NCBI GenBank assembly: GCA_964444795.1
Contig: CAYUIQ010000278.1
Span: forward strand, 1-10,897
Reading direction: 5' to 3'
Length of the DNA stretch: 10,897 bases
Source: JABMRP01 sp964444795
GTDB lineage: Bacteria; Planctomycetota; Planctomycetia; Pirellulales; Thermoguttaceae
Below the pieces are notes generated by a model. It saw nothing but the letters and a program-made list of their open reading frames with translations. It was not told where the DNA came from and made no database searches. Positions within the stretch are counted from its first letter, which is position 1; each line of letters starts with the position of its first letter. Of this stretch, positions 1 through 7,181 are shown in pieces. The position numbers and the translations under genes are program-made.

Positions 1-408
1 GCGGAAGATTTGGTACAAGATACGTTTCGCTCGGCGTGGAAGAGTCGCCACTTGTTTCAACATGGCCGGGGAGAACGAGCCTGGCTGGTGACCATTTTGC
101 GACGGCGCGCGGCCGACCGGTGGCGACGCGCCCCCTTGCCGACCGTGCTGGCCTTGGAAACGACTCCCGATTTGGACGTTCCCCCCGAGGATCCGCTACG
201 AGACGAATATACCGACGAAATGCAGCGGGCACTCAACCAGTTGGCCCGACCGTTACGCGAGACGCTGCTACTGGTTGTTGTCGCCGAGCTGACACACCAG
301 GAAGCGGCCGACCTGATGGGCATCCCGCTGGGCACCGTTTTGTCGCGGGTGAGTCGTGCCCGAAAACGCTTACGAGAAATTCTGACTGCCGTGGATAGTC
401 CCCGATAG
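1..408 (+). CDS. ECF-type RNA polymerase sigma factor, 5' end missing
   Basis: Sigma-70 family factor of the extracytoplasmic-function class, which directs RNA polymerase to a small set of promoters. The open frame runs from base 1, so the true start lies upstream; the 135 visible residues begin at AEDLVQDTF, the classic region 2.2 motif, so perhaps 25-35 N-terminal residues are missing. The rest of region 2 (ERAWLVTILRRRAADRWRR, residues 25-43) is the promoter-melting and -10 binding part. An acidic linker (about 55-75) follows, then region 4 (about 75-128) with the helix-turn-helix HQEAADLMGIPLGTVLSRV that reads the -35 element. No region 1 or 3 and no C-terminal extension is seen. The TAG stop at 406-408 lies 91 bases before the ATG of the VWA gene on the same strand, suggesting co-transcription. 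A TTG at base 10 could be read as a start but would cut through region 2. The family is clear; the ECF subgroup cannot be told from this fragment. Confidence 0.93.
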   Translation, partial: AEDLVQDTFRSAWKSRHLFQHGRGERAWLVTILRRRAADRWRRAPLPTVLALETTPDLDVPPEDPLRDEYTDEMQRALNQLARPLRETLLLVVVAELTHQEAADLMGIPLGTVLSRVSRARKRLREILTAVDSPR

Positions 409-499
409 GAGTTGCGCGACGGCATTGCGTTGCGGTAAAGATCGCTTGCCGCGAGCCCTTTGTTTCCTCGTTTTCTCAGGTTTGCCTCCGGGTTTTGAC

Positions 500-2605
500 A
501 TGAGTTTCCTCGGTTCCAATTTCGACCACTGGTTAGACGCCCAACTGCGCGACGTCTCGCTTCCGGCGGACTTGCTGGCGCGGCTGCGACGGACGGCCAT
601 CGCCAGCGACGACGAGTTGGACGCGGCAGTGGCCGATGTCCCGCTTCCGGTCGGTCTGCTGGATCGGTTGCAGCGAATCGGCGACGTCCCCAAGCGGCGG
701 CGGTCGATCATGCAGATGGTCACCGCCGCGTCGTTGTTTCTCGGAATCGGACTCTCCTACCTGGGGGCGACCGTCGGGCTGCTACTGACCACCGCGCCCC
801 GGGACCATGCCGACCGAACGCCTCTGACCACCCACCTGCTGGTGGATCGAGGGGGTCCCCGTGCGGACGACGACCTGATCGTATCGGTTGAACCATCGGG
901 CAGTTTCTGGCCGGACTACCTGCTGGCGACCCCTTCGCCGCTCGAGGTTCCCCCCATCGACCCGTTCCGCCTTGCTTCGCCGGTTTTGGGCCGGCGGGAT
1001 GGGACCACCGCGGGTCTGATTGTCTACGGGCCGAAGCAGCGGGAATCGCTCATGCTCGATACAACGCCCTTTTGGTGGGGCGAACTCGGCGCCTTGGGCA
1101 ATCCGGTGGTTCAGGATGATCTGTCCGACGGCTTGGAGCGAGTGCCGGGCTTGGTTCCACGGGGAATCGACTGGCCGCTGGTATCGGGCTCCAACTGGGT
1201 TTTTCTGCGGCAGACAGGGATCCATCCGCCGGTTTGGCCCGGCGCCCATCCCGAATTGCGGGCCAGCCAAGTCCCCCTGACCGGCGGTACGGGTAGTTAC
1301 GAGCTGACACAACGATACGTCGCCGATGGAGAGCTGCCGCCTCGCGATGCGCTGCGAACCGAAGAATTCCTGGCCGCGGTCGACAACCTGTTGCCCGCCC
1401 CCAAAACAGAGGGCATGGGCCTGATCGTTACCGGCGGACCCTCGCCGTTTCGCGGCGGCAATTTGCGGCTCCTCCAGGTCGGCGTCCGTGCGCGCACGCT
1501 GAACCAAGAGAAGCGATCCCCCGTCCATCTGGTCGTGGCCGTCGACGTCTCGGCCAGTATGCGACTCGGGGGCCGGATGGACACGATTCGAGGCGGTCTG
1601 GCCGAGGCGATCGACCGGCTCGGTGACAACGACCGCTTCTCCCTGATCGCCTTTGGTTCCCGGGCGCGGGTCATGGCTGAAGGCGTGGCATCCGACGACC
1701 AGACGCAGCTATTGGCGGCGATCGGCGGCCTGGAAGTGGAAAGCTCGACTAATCTGGCGGCCGGCCTGCAATGGGCCTATGCGGTCGCTATGCGCCAAGC
1801 CGCCTCACCCGACACGAAAACTCGCGTCGTCGTACTGACCGACGGGCGTACCCATCTCGACGAAACCACCGAGCAACACGTTGGGGAGCGTCTGGCGGAG
1901 GCTGCCGGTCGGGAGATCCTGCTGGAAATCGTCGATCTGAGCGAGGACGAAGGCCCGGACCGGCAATTGGCGGCCCTGGTCCGCTCCGGCGGCGGCCGAA
2001 TCCATCGGGCAACCAACGCCGAGCAACTGCGCTGGGTGATCGACGAAGTGCTCAGCGGCCGTTCGCAACGGGTGGCCGACGACGTGAAACTGACCGTCAC
2101 CTTCAACCCCAAGGTTGTCGCCGCCTATCGGCTGTTCGGGCACGAAGCCAAACCGGTCGACGGACTCGTTCCCGCTCGACTGGAAGCCGACTTCCACAGC
2201 GGGCAGTCGGCCATGGTGCTGTATGAAGTGCAACTGAAACAAGGCGGCGGTACGGCGGTTGCCGAGGTCGAACTCGTATGGCATGAACCCAATTCCCAGG
2301 GACCCAACTCGCAGGGCCGGCAACACCGGTTCGTGCAAACGATCCGGCGCAAGCAATTCGCCTCGTCGTGGGAGAAAACGCCGATCTGGCTTCAGGCGGC
2401 CACCGTGGCGGCCGAGGCGGTCGAGGTGCTGCGGGAAAGCCCGTTCGCACGGATTCCGCCCCAGGGCCCCCCTTTGGCAAGCGTCTTGGAACTGGCTCGC
2501 TATGTCGACGCCCGCCTTTACGAGAATCCGGATTTTGCCGCGTTCGTATCCGTGCTCGAACGGGCGGAAAAGGCAAAGCCGTATCGAAAGAGGGGGTGGA
2601 GATAG
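500..2605 (+). CDS. Membrane-anchored VWA protein, YfbK/DUF3520 type; possible sigma-factor regulator
   Basis: 701 aa. Residues 1-70 are charged and predicted cytoplasmic, with a repeated LDA...DV.LP..LL.RL.R motif at 12-31 and 40-59. An arginine cluster (KRRR, 65-68) and one membrane helix (about 74-97) follow, placing the remainder outside the cytoplasm. Residues 98-264 are unrecognised. About 265-300 (YELTQRYVADGELPPRDALR) resembles the domain that precedes VWA in YfbK proteins. The VWA domain (about 344-520) has a full metal-binding MIDAS: DVSAS at D349/S351/S353, T417, and D448 in LTDG. From about 525 the DUF3520-like part begins (VADDVKLTVTFNPKVVAAYR). PNSQG is tandemly duplicated at 597-606. 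I chose ATG 500 because the residues added by the upstream TTG at 425 look like random translation; neither has a clear ribosome site. VWA domains bind protein partners; the sigma factor next door and the cytoplasm-helix-periplasm topology suggest an anti-sigma-like or sensor role, which is inference. Confidence 0.88.
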   Translation: MSFLGSNFDHWLDAQLRDVSLPADLLARLRRTAIASDDELDAAVADVPLPVGLLDRLQRIGDVPKRRRSIMQMVTAASLFLGIGLSYLGATVGLLLTTAPRDHADRTPLTTHLLVDRGGPRADDDLIVSVEPSGSFWPDYLLATPSPLEVPPIDPFRLASPVLGRRDGTTAGLIVYGPKQRESLMLDTTPFWWGELGALGNPVVQDDLSDGLERVPGLVPRGIDWPLVSGSNWVFLRQTGIHPPVWPGAHPELRASQVPLTGGTGSYELTQRYVADGELPPRDALRTEEFLAAVDNLLPAPKTEGMGLIVTGGPSPFRGGNLRLLQVGVRARTLNQEKRSPVHLVVAVDVSASMRLGGRMDTIRGGLAEAIDRLGDNDRFSLIAFGSRARVMAEGVASDDQTQLLAAIGGLEVESSTNLAAGLQWAYAVAMRQAASPDTKTRVVVLTDGRTHLDETTEQHVGERLAEAAGREILLEIVDLSEDEGPDRQLAALVRSGGGRIHRATNAEQLRWVIDEVLSGRSQRVADDVKLTVTFNPKVVAAYRLFGHEAKPVDGLVPARLEADFHSGQSAMVLYEVQLKQGGGTAVAEVELVWHEPNSQGPNSQGRQHRFVQTIRRKQFASSWEKTPIWLQAATVAAEAVEVLRESPFARIPPQGPPLASVLELARYVDARLYENPDFAAFVSVLERAEKAKPYRKRGWR

Positions 2606-2855
2606 CCTTATGGAATGGCTATGTGCCGGGCACTCAAGTACGGCCGAGTCTCCCCATGGCGGCCGTCTCCGTGGGGAACTCCTTGCCCGGGAACCCGATA
2701 GCGGATAACCTGTATAGCCTGTGTTGGGAGAGGTTCTGCCGTCGCACCCCAGGCGGATACGCCGCGCGATGTGGGGTTTCCCTGGGAAATCGCCTTTCCC
2801 ATGTTGCAGTGCCCTGGCAAGGGCAAATATACGAAGAACGAAGGACTACGGACCG
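2606..2855 (+). other. Non-coding leader upstream of the large TPR gene
   Basis: 250 bases without a convincing gene, the longest gap in the window. An open frame extends the TPR protein upstream to about 2721, but its residues are unlike a secreted protein and would bury the signal peptide. The stretch has two GGAAC boxes (2675-2679 and 2690-2694) and a cluster of short inverted repeats (2777-2825) listed separately. An AAGGA at 2841-2845, 10 bases before ATG 2856, is a plausible but distant ribosome binding site. Length and structure suggest that a promoter or a regulated 5' UTR for the downstream operon lies here. Confidence 0.5.
2777..2825 (+). promoter_or_regulatory. Overlapping hairpins in the leader, possible switch or attenuator
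   Basis: TTTCCC (2777-2782), GGGAAA (2784-2789) and TTTCCC (2795-2800) lie in a row, so the central GGGAAA can pair with the copy before it (1-base loop, so likely only partly formed) or the copy after it (TCGCC loop). A third stem follows: TGCCC (2810-2814) with GGGCA (2821-2825) around a 6-base loop. The stems are read directly from the sequence. A role in transcription or translation control is inference; stems this short also occur by chance in GC-rich DNA. No T-run follows, so this is not a standard intrinsic terminator. Confidence 0.3.
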
Positions 2856-5800
2856 ATGAAAGTTTTCAAGTCGCTGCAAGTGCTGATCGCGGGAATGGTC
2901 GTCATGGGCACGCTCGGGGCCCGGCCGGCGGAGGCCGTGGAACGATCGCCCGAATTTCTCGACGGGCTGCGCAAGCAGGGCTATTTCGACATGGCGGTCG
3001 ATTATCTCGAGCAGATGCGGACCAGTCCGCTGGCATCGCCGGAGTTCAAGAAGACGATCGACTACGAGGCCGGCATCACGCTGGTCGCCGAATCGCGCAC
3101 GACCCGCTCTGCAACAACTCGCGAGAAATGCCTGGACAGTGCCCGCGAACACTTCAAGACGTTTCTTACCGATCAGGCCAACCACCCGCTGGTCCCCGAC
3201 GCCAATATCCAGTTGGCCAACGTTCATTTCGAGTGGGGAAAGATCAGCGTAGCGCAGGCCAATGCGCCGGGGAAGACGGCGCAGGAGAAGAAAGATCTGC
3301 TCGACACGGCCCGCAAGCTCCTTGAGGACGCCCACAAAGCTTTCGTCGCCGCCGAAGATCTGATGCACAAGAAGTCCAATACGTTCCCCAAGGAAATCCC
3401 GGATAGCGACAAGAAGGCGCTGGAGGAACGCGCCGCCGCGCGCGCCGACTGGATGCGGTCGCAACTGCTGCTGGCGGCCGCGGTCTACGAACTGTCGACG
3501 ACGTACGAGCCGGGAAGCGCACAACACAAGGAGCAGGTCACCAAAGCCGCCAAAACATACGGCGACGTCTACAAACTTTTCGGTTCGAGCCGGCAGGGCG
3601 GTCTCCGGGCAAGACTGATGGAAGGCCGCTGCTACAAGGAACTGGGCGACACGGCGAAGGCCCTGGAGATCCTCACCAACCTGACCACGCTGCTGCCCGA
3701 TGAGCCGGAAGTCTTCCGCATCTTGAAAAACCAGACGCTCGTGCAGACCCTGGAGACACTGCTGGTTGTCAAACCGAAGCCAAAGTATGCCGAGGCCATT
3801 ACGCTGGGGACGAAATGGATCAAAGACGCCCGCGGTGCCGAGGAATCCGACATCGAGGGACTGGAGATCCACTTTCTCACCGGCAAGGCGGCCTACGAAT
3901 TCGCCAAGACACTCAAGGCCGACGACCCCAAGGCGCAGGAGAACCGCCGGGCCGCCAAGAAGGACTTCGCGTACGTCGGCCGGTTTGACGGCAAATACCA
4001 GCAGGAAGCCAAGGCGCTGGAGTTGGAGCTTGCCGGTGTCAAAGATGAAGAGCGGGAGGAGCCGAAGAACTTCGTCGATGCACGCGACCGGGGAAAACAA
4101 GCCTGGGAGAAAATGCGCGTGGCCGACCTCCAGGATAAGGCCGAAGCGGCCGAGGGAAAGACGGAGAATCACGAGCGGCTGGTGAAGCAGAAGGCCGAAG
4201 GCCTGGCCGACGCCAAGAAATACTACCGCATGGCGATGGGGTTCGACACCTCCGACGTGTTGGCCGACGATCTGAACGAAGTCCGCTACCACTTATGCTA
4301 TTTGTACTATCTCGGCGGCGACCTGTACGAAGCGGCCGTGACCGGTGAATTCGTGGCCAAGAACTATCCCGAGTCGCTCGGAGCCGCGGCCTGCGGGATC
4401 ATTGCCATGGCTTCCTACCAGACGCTCTACGCAGGCGCCCCGAAGAACGATCGGCAATTCGAAACCGATCAGGTCTACCGGCTGGCCAAGTACGTGGCCG
4501 ATCGTTGGCCCAATCGTCCGCAGGCCGGCGACGCCCTGATCGTGCTGGTGAATATCGCCATCCAGCGTAATGAGTACGCGCAGGCGATGCAGTACCTGGC
4601 CAAGATTCCCGAGGACTCGCGACGCCGTGCGGAAGCCGAATTGAAAACCGGCGCGGCGTGCTGGAAGGCCTATGTCGACGCATACCATCTACCCGAGCAG
4701 CAGCGCCCGAATCAGGCAAGACTGCTGGAGATGCGGAAAACGGCGCGACAACTGCTTGAGCAGGGCATCGGTCGATCGCGCGAAGAAGTCAAGAAAACGG
4801 CCGACGTGAGCAATGCATTGGCCGGTTGCATCCTCTACATGGTGCAGATTTATTCCGGATCGGACGAGCCGGAGAAAGCCGTCGAGTGGATGGACGACGA
4901 GAAGATCGGGCTTCTGAAGTTGATCGCCGACGGCCACGCGGCCACGAAAGCCCAGGCCTTCCGCGTCCAAGCCTACAAGGTCGCCCTGCGAACCTACGTC
5001 GCCGTCGGAGACATCGAGAAGGCAAAAACGTCGCTGGATCAGTTGCAGAAACTGGTCTCCGCGGGCGGCGACGTGGAGGCCGCCAAAACGCTGACCAACA
5101 TCCTCATCTCGCTGGCCCAGGATCTGGAACAATCGCTGGCCGAACTCGGCACGGAAGGAAAACAGGAGGAGATCGAAAAACTCTCCGCCGGTTTTGAAAT
5201 GTTCCTCTCGGAGATCACCAAGCGGAGTGACGATTTCCAGACCATGCTTTGGGTGGCCACCACGTTCACCGGGTTGGGCTCCGGCTTGTCGGCGGGCCCG
5301 ACCCGGCAATCGGCCGAGGCGGCCCATTACTTCAGCCTGGCGGCGGAAGCGTATCAGGAGATGATCGGCCGCTGCGAGAAGGATCCGAAGTTCGCCCCCG
5401 CCGGCGCTCTGCCGGCGTTGAAAATGCGGATGGCGGGCAGCCACCGCCAGGCCGGTCACTTCAAGGAGGCGATGGCCGTTCTCCGCCAGATCCTCGATGA
5501 AAACGAGAAAGCCATCGCCACGCAAATCGCCGCCGCCGAAGTCTATCAGGCTTGGGGAAAGGAAAAACCCGACTACTATCTCTTCGCCATCCAAGGGAGC
5601 CCCACCTATCGCCAGGTGTGGGGATGGGGGAAAATTGCCAAGGTCATCGGCGCGCGCCCCGAGTATCGGCACATCTACCACCAGGCTCGGTCCAATCTGG
5701 CCGAATGCCGATTGCAGTACGCCCTGACCTTGACCGGGGACAAACGCACCGAGAAACTCGAACAGGCTAAACAGGACGTGACCCTGATCCAGCAAAACTA

Positions 5801-5918
5801 CCCCAAGCTGGGCAAAGAAGAGAGTATTCCCGAAGACGGCAAGGCGACGGGACTGGAGGCCTTTCGTCGATACGAATCGGTACTGACCAAAGCCAGCGAA
5901 CTGCTCAACAAGAAGTAG
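2856..5918 (+). CDS. Large secreted TPR-rich protein
   Basis: 1020 aa with a signal peptide: basic start MKVFK, hydrophobic core LQVLIAGMVVMGTLG, likely cleavage after PAEA (residue 27). The mature part is almost all amphipathic helix pairs of tetratricopeptide (TPR) or related alpha-solenoid type. Clear examples are at about 253-290 (MEGRCYKELGDTAKALEIL), 478-515 (YHLCYLYYLGGDLYEAAV), 560-592 (VNIAIQRNEYAQAMQYL) and 853-890 (AGSHRQAGHFKEAMAVLRQI). Several repeats are degenerate and long charged helices rich in Lys, Glu and Ala lie between them. There is no catalytic motif, lipobox or C-terminal anchor, so it is probably a soluble periplasmic or peripheral scaffold. ATG 2856 was chosen because it starts the signal peptide; AAGGA lies 10 bases upstream. 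A second secreted TPR gene and the exbB-exbD-exbD set follow on the same strand, which suggests a partner of that motor, as the TPR protein CpoB is for Tol-Pal. Exact function unknown. Confidence 0.85.
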   Translation: MKVFKSLQVLIAGMVVMGTLGARPAEAVERSPEFLDGLRKQGYFDMAVDYLEQMRTSPLASPEFKKTIDYEAGITLVAESRTTRSATTREKCLDSAREHFKTFLTDQANHPLVPDANIQLANVHFEWGKISVAQANAPGKTAQEKKDLLDTARKLLEDAHKAFVAAEDLMHKKSNTFPKEIPDSDKKALEERAAARADWMRSQLLLAAAVYELSTTYEPGSAQHKEQVTKAAKTYGDVYKLFGSSRQGGLRARLMEGRCYKELGDTAKALEILTNLTTLLPDEPEVFRILKNQTLVQTLETLLVVKPKPKYAEAITLGTKWIKDARGAEESDIEGLEIHFLTGKAAYEFAKTLKADDPKAQENRRAAKKDFAYVGRFDGKYQQEAKALELELAGVKDEEREEPKNFVDARDRGKQAWEKMRVADLQDKAEAAEGKTENHERLVKQKAEGLADAKKYYRMAMGFDTSDVLADDLNEVRYHLCYLYYLGGDLYEAAVTGEFVAKNYPESLGAAACGIIAMASYQTLYAGAPKNDRQFETDQVYRLAKYVADRWPNRPQAGDALIVLVNIAIQRNEYAQAMQYLAKIPEDSRRRAEAELKTGAACWKAYVDAYHLPEQQRPNQARLLEMRKTARQLLEQGIGRSREEVKKTADVSNALAGCILYMVQIYSGSDEPEKAVEWMDDEKIGLLKLIADGHAATKAQAFRVQAYKVALRTYVAVGDIEKAKTSLDQLQKLVSAGGDVEAAKTLTNILISLAQDLEQSLAELGTEGKQEEIEKLSAGFEMFLSEITKRSDDFQTMLWVATTFTGLGSGLSAGPTRQSAEAAHYFSLAAEAYQEMIGRCEKDPKFAPAGALPALKMRMAGSHRQAGHFKEAMAVLRQILDENEKAIATQIAAAEVYQAWGKEKPDYYLFAIQGSPTYRQVWGWGKIAKVIGARPEYRHIYHQARSNLAECRLQYALTLTGDKRTEKLEQAKQDVTLIQQNYPKLGKEESIPEDGKATGLEAFRRYESVLTKASELLNKK

Positions 5919-6016
5919 CCGGCTTGTTTGCTCCGGGGCGATTCGCTCCGGGGAGACTCAGGCCGCAGGAAATTCAACCAACGCCGTAAGAGCGAATTCG
6001 ACACGAGGAGAATCCG
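5919..6016 (+). promoter_or_regulatory. Spacer between the two TPR genes, with ribosome binding site
   Basis: The 98-base spacer holds a 9-base direct repeat GCTCCGGGG at 5930-5938 and 5945-5953, of unknown meaning. A strong Shine-Dalgarno GAGGAG at 6005-6010 lies 6 bases before ATG 6017. There is no convincing terminator hairpin with a T-run, consistent with read-through from the first TPR gene. Confidence 0.5.
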
Positions 6017-7072
6017 ATGAAGAAACAATGCCTTGCCGCCCTGGCGGCTCTCTGCCTGATATCCTCCGGCATGGGCCGGGCGGCCGACCAGATTCGAGTC
6101 CGATCCGAAGCCACGGCGATCCGCGGGCAGATCATGGAAATGGCCTTCGACAAAGTGGGGATCGACCGGACGGGCACCGGCGTGGTCGAGCACATTGCAG
6201 TCAACAAGATCGTCTCGATCAGCTTCGATGACGAGCCGACCGAGTTGGGTTCGGCGCGAAAGAACGTCGCCGACGGCCGCTATGAAGACGCGCTGACGTC
6301 GCTGGGAGAAATCCCGGATGTCGACAAACTGCGGGTGGTCGTGCGACAGGACGTCCAGTTCTACACGGCCCTCTGCCGGGCCAAAATCGCCTTGGCCGGG
6401 AGCGAGACGATTTCGGTCACCGACGCGGGCAAGGAGTTGTATACCTTCCTCATGGCCAACCAGGGAAGCTACCACTACCTGGAAGCCAACGAGGTGCTCG
6501 GCGACATGTTGGTGGCCACGGGAAAGTACGACCAGGCGGAAACGTATTACCGAGTCCTGCAATCCGCCCCCTGGGACGACTACAAGATGCGCGCCAGCGT
6601 GCTGCTGGGACGCGCTCTGCTGGCCCAACCAGGGAAGGCGACCGAAGCGGGCCGGCAGTTCCAGATGGTGTTGGATTCCACCATACAGGGCAAGGAGGCC
6701 GACGCACAGCGTCTGGCAGCCCGACTGGGTAAGGCCGCCTTCCTGGCGTCGACCGATCAGGCCGATCAGGCCGTCGCTCTGGTACAGCAGGTCATTGCCG
6801 ACGCCTCTCCGGAAAACACCTCGCTCCACGCGCAAGCATACAACACCTTGGGAAACGCCCACCGCAAGGCTGGCCGGACCAAGGAGGCCTTGTTGGCCTT
6901 CCTCCACGTACACGTCCTCTTCCACGGTCAGGCCGAGGCCCATGCCGAGGCACTGTTCAACCTTGTCGAACTGTGGAAAGCGGTCAATAAGCAGGAACGG
7001 GCCGTCGCGGCAAGGCAAATCCTCAAATCGCGCTACGGCAGCAGTCCCTGGGCCCAGCGGTCGGGGGGATAG
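6017..7072 (+). CDS. Secreted TPR protein with N-terminal beta-rich module
   Basis: 351 aa. The signal peptide is MKKQCLAALAALCLISSG, with likely cleavage near GRAA (residues 20-23). Residues 24-73 look like a small beta-rich domain (IRVRSEATAIRGQIMEMAF ... VNKIVSISFDDEP) and end in ISFDDEPTEL, just where the helices begin. The rest is TPR-like: about 76-100 (ARKNVADGRYEDALTSL), 156-182 (EVLGDMLVATGKYDQAETYY), 194-222, 238-262, 273-300 (AYNTLGNAHRKAGRTKEALL) and 306-340. No catalytic motif or membrane anchor is visible. The start is well supported by GAGGAG 6 bases upstream. It lies 98 bases after the 1020-aa TPR gene and 109 bases before exbB, all on one strand. I infer a periplasmic adaptor for the ExbB/ExbD motor, perhaps bound to the larger TPR protein. 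The TPR fold is well supported; the role is not. Confidence 0.85.
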   Translation: MKKQCLAALAALCLISSGMGRAADQIRVRSEATAIRGQIMEMAFDKVGIDRTGTGVVEHIAVNKIVSISFDDEPTELGSARKNVADGRYEDALTSLGEIPDVDKLRVVVRQDVQFYTALCRAKIALAGSETISVTDAGKELYTFLMANQGSYHYLEANEVLGDMLVATGKYDQAETYYRVLQSAPWDDYKMRASVLLGRALLAQPGKATEAGRQFQMVLDSTIQGKEADAQRLAARLGKAAFLASTDQADQAVALVQQVIADASPENTSLHAQAYNTLGNAHRKAGRTKEALLAFLHVHVLFHGQAEAHAEALFNLVELWKAVNKQERAVAARQILKSRYGSSPWAQRSGG

Positions 7073-7108
7073 ACGTGGCGATACTGGGGGAATTCCGCGT
7101 TTTGGTCC

Positions 7109-7138
7109 TTTACGAAACCGACCAGGACAGGCTAGACT
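7109..7138 (+). promoter_or_regulatory. Weak candidate promoter upstream of exbB
   Basis: TTTACG (7109-7114) and TAGACT (7133-7138) are separated by 18 bases and each matches the housekeeping -35 and -10 consensus at four of six positions. The stretch 7131-7160 is more AT-rich than its surroundings. It could give exbB-exbD-exbD a start of its own apart from the TPR genes. The matches are poor and could be chance. Confidence 0.2.
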
Positions 7139-7181
7139 TAATACTTCGATAACAACGTACCACAGGAATCGGGAGGTCATC

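Noticed and set aside
425..499. TTG start for the VWA protein at 425
   Set aside because: It would add 25 residues of low plausibility without a ribosome site; the sequence looks like a cytoplasmic head starting at ATG 500.
2634..4292. 552-codon open frame on the minus strand opposite the large TPR gene
   Set aside because: GC-rich codons on the plus strand suppress stops on the opposite strand. The plus-strand protein has a signal peptide, TPR motifs and operon context; the antisense product shows no recognisable domain.
4689..5795. 368-codon minus-strand open frame opposite the C-terminal half of the large TPR gene
   Set aside because: A shadow of the plus-strand coding frame; no ribosome site or domain.
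5930..5953. Direct repeat GCTCCGGGG as an operator
   Set aside because: Only two 9-base copies with no palindromic symmetry, in a GC-rich spacer; too little to call a binding site.
6318..7181. Upstream extension of exbB into the TPR gene
   Set aside because: The frame is open, but the residues are an Arg/Pro/Ser-rich out-of-frame reading of the TPR gene. GGGAGG before ATG 7182 and the signal-like N-terminus fix the start.
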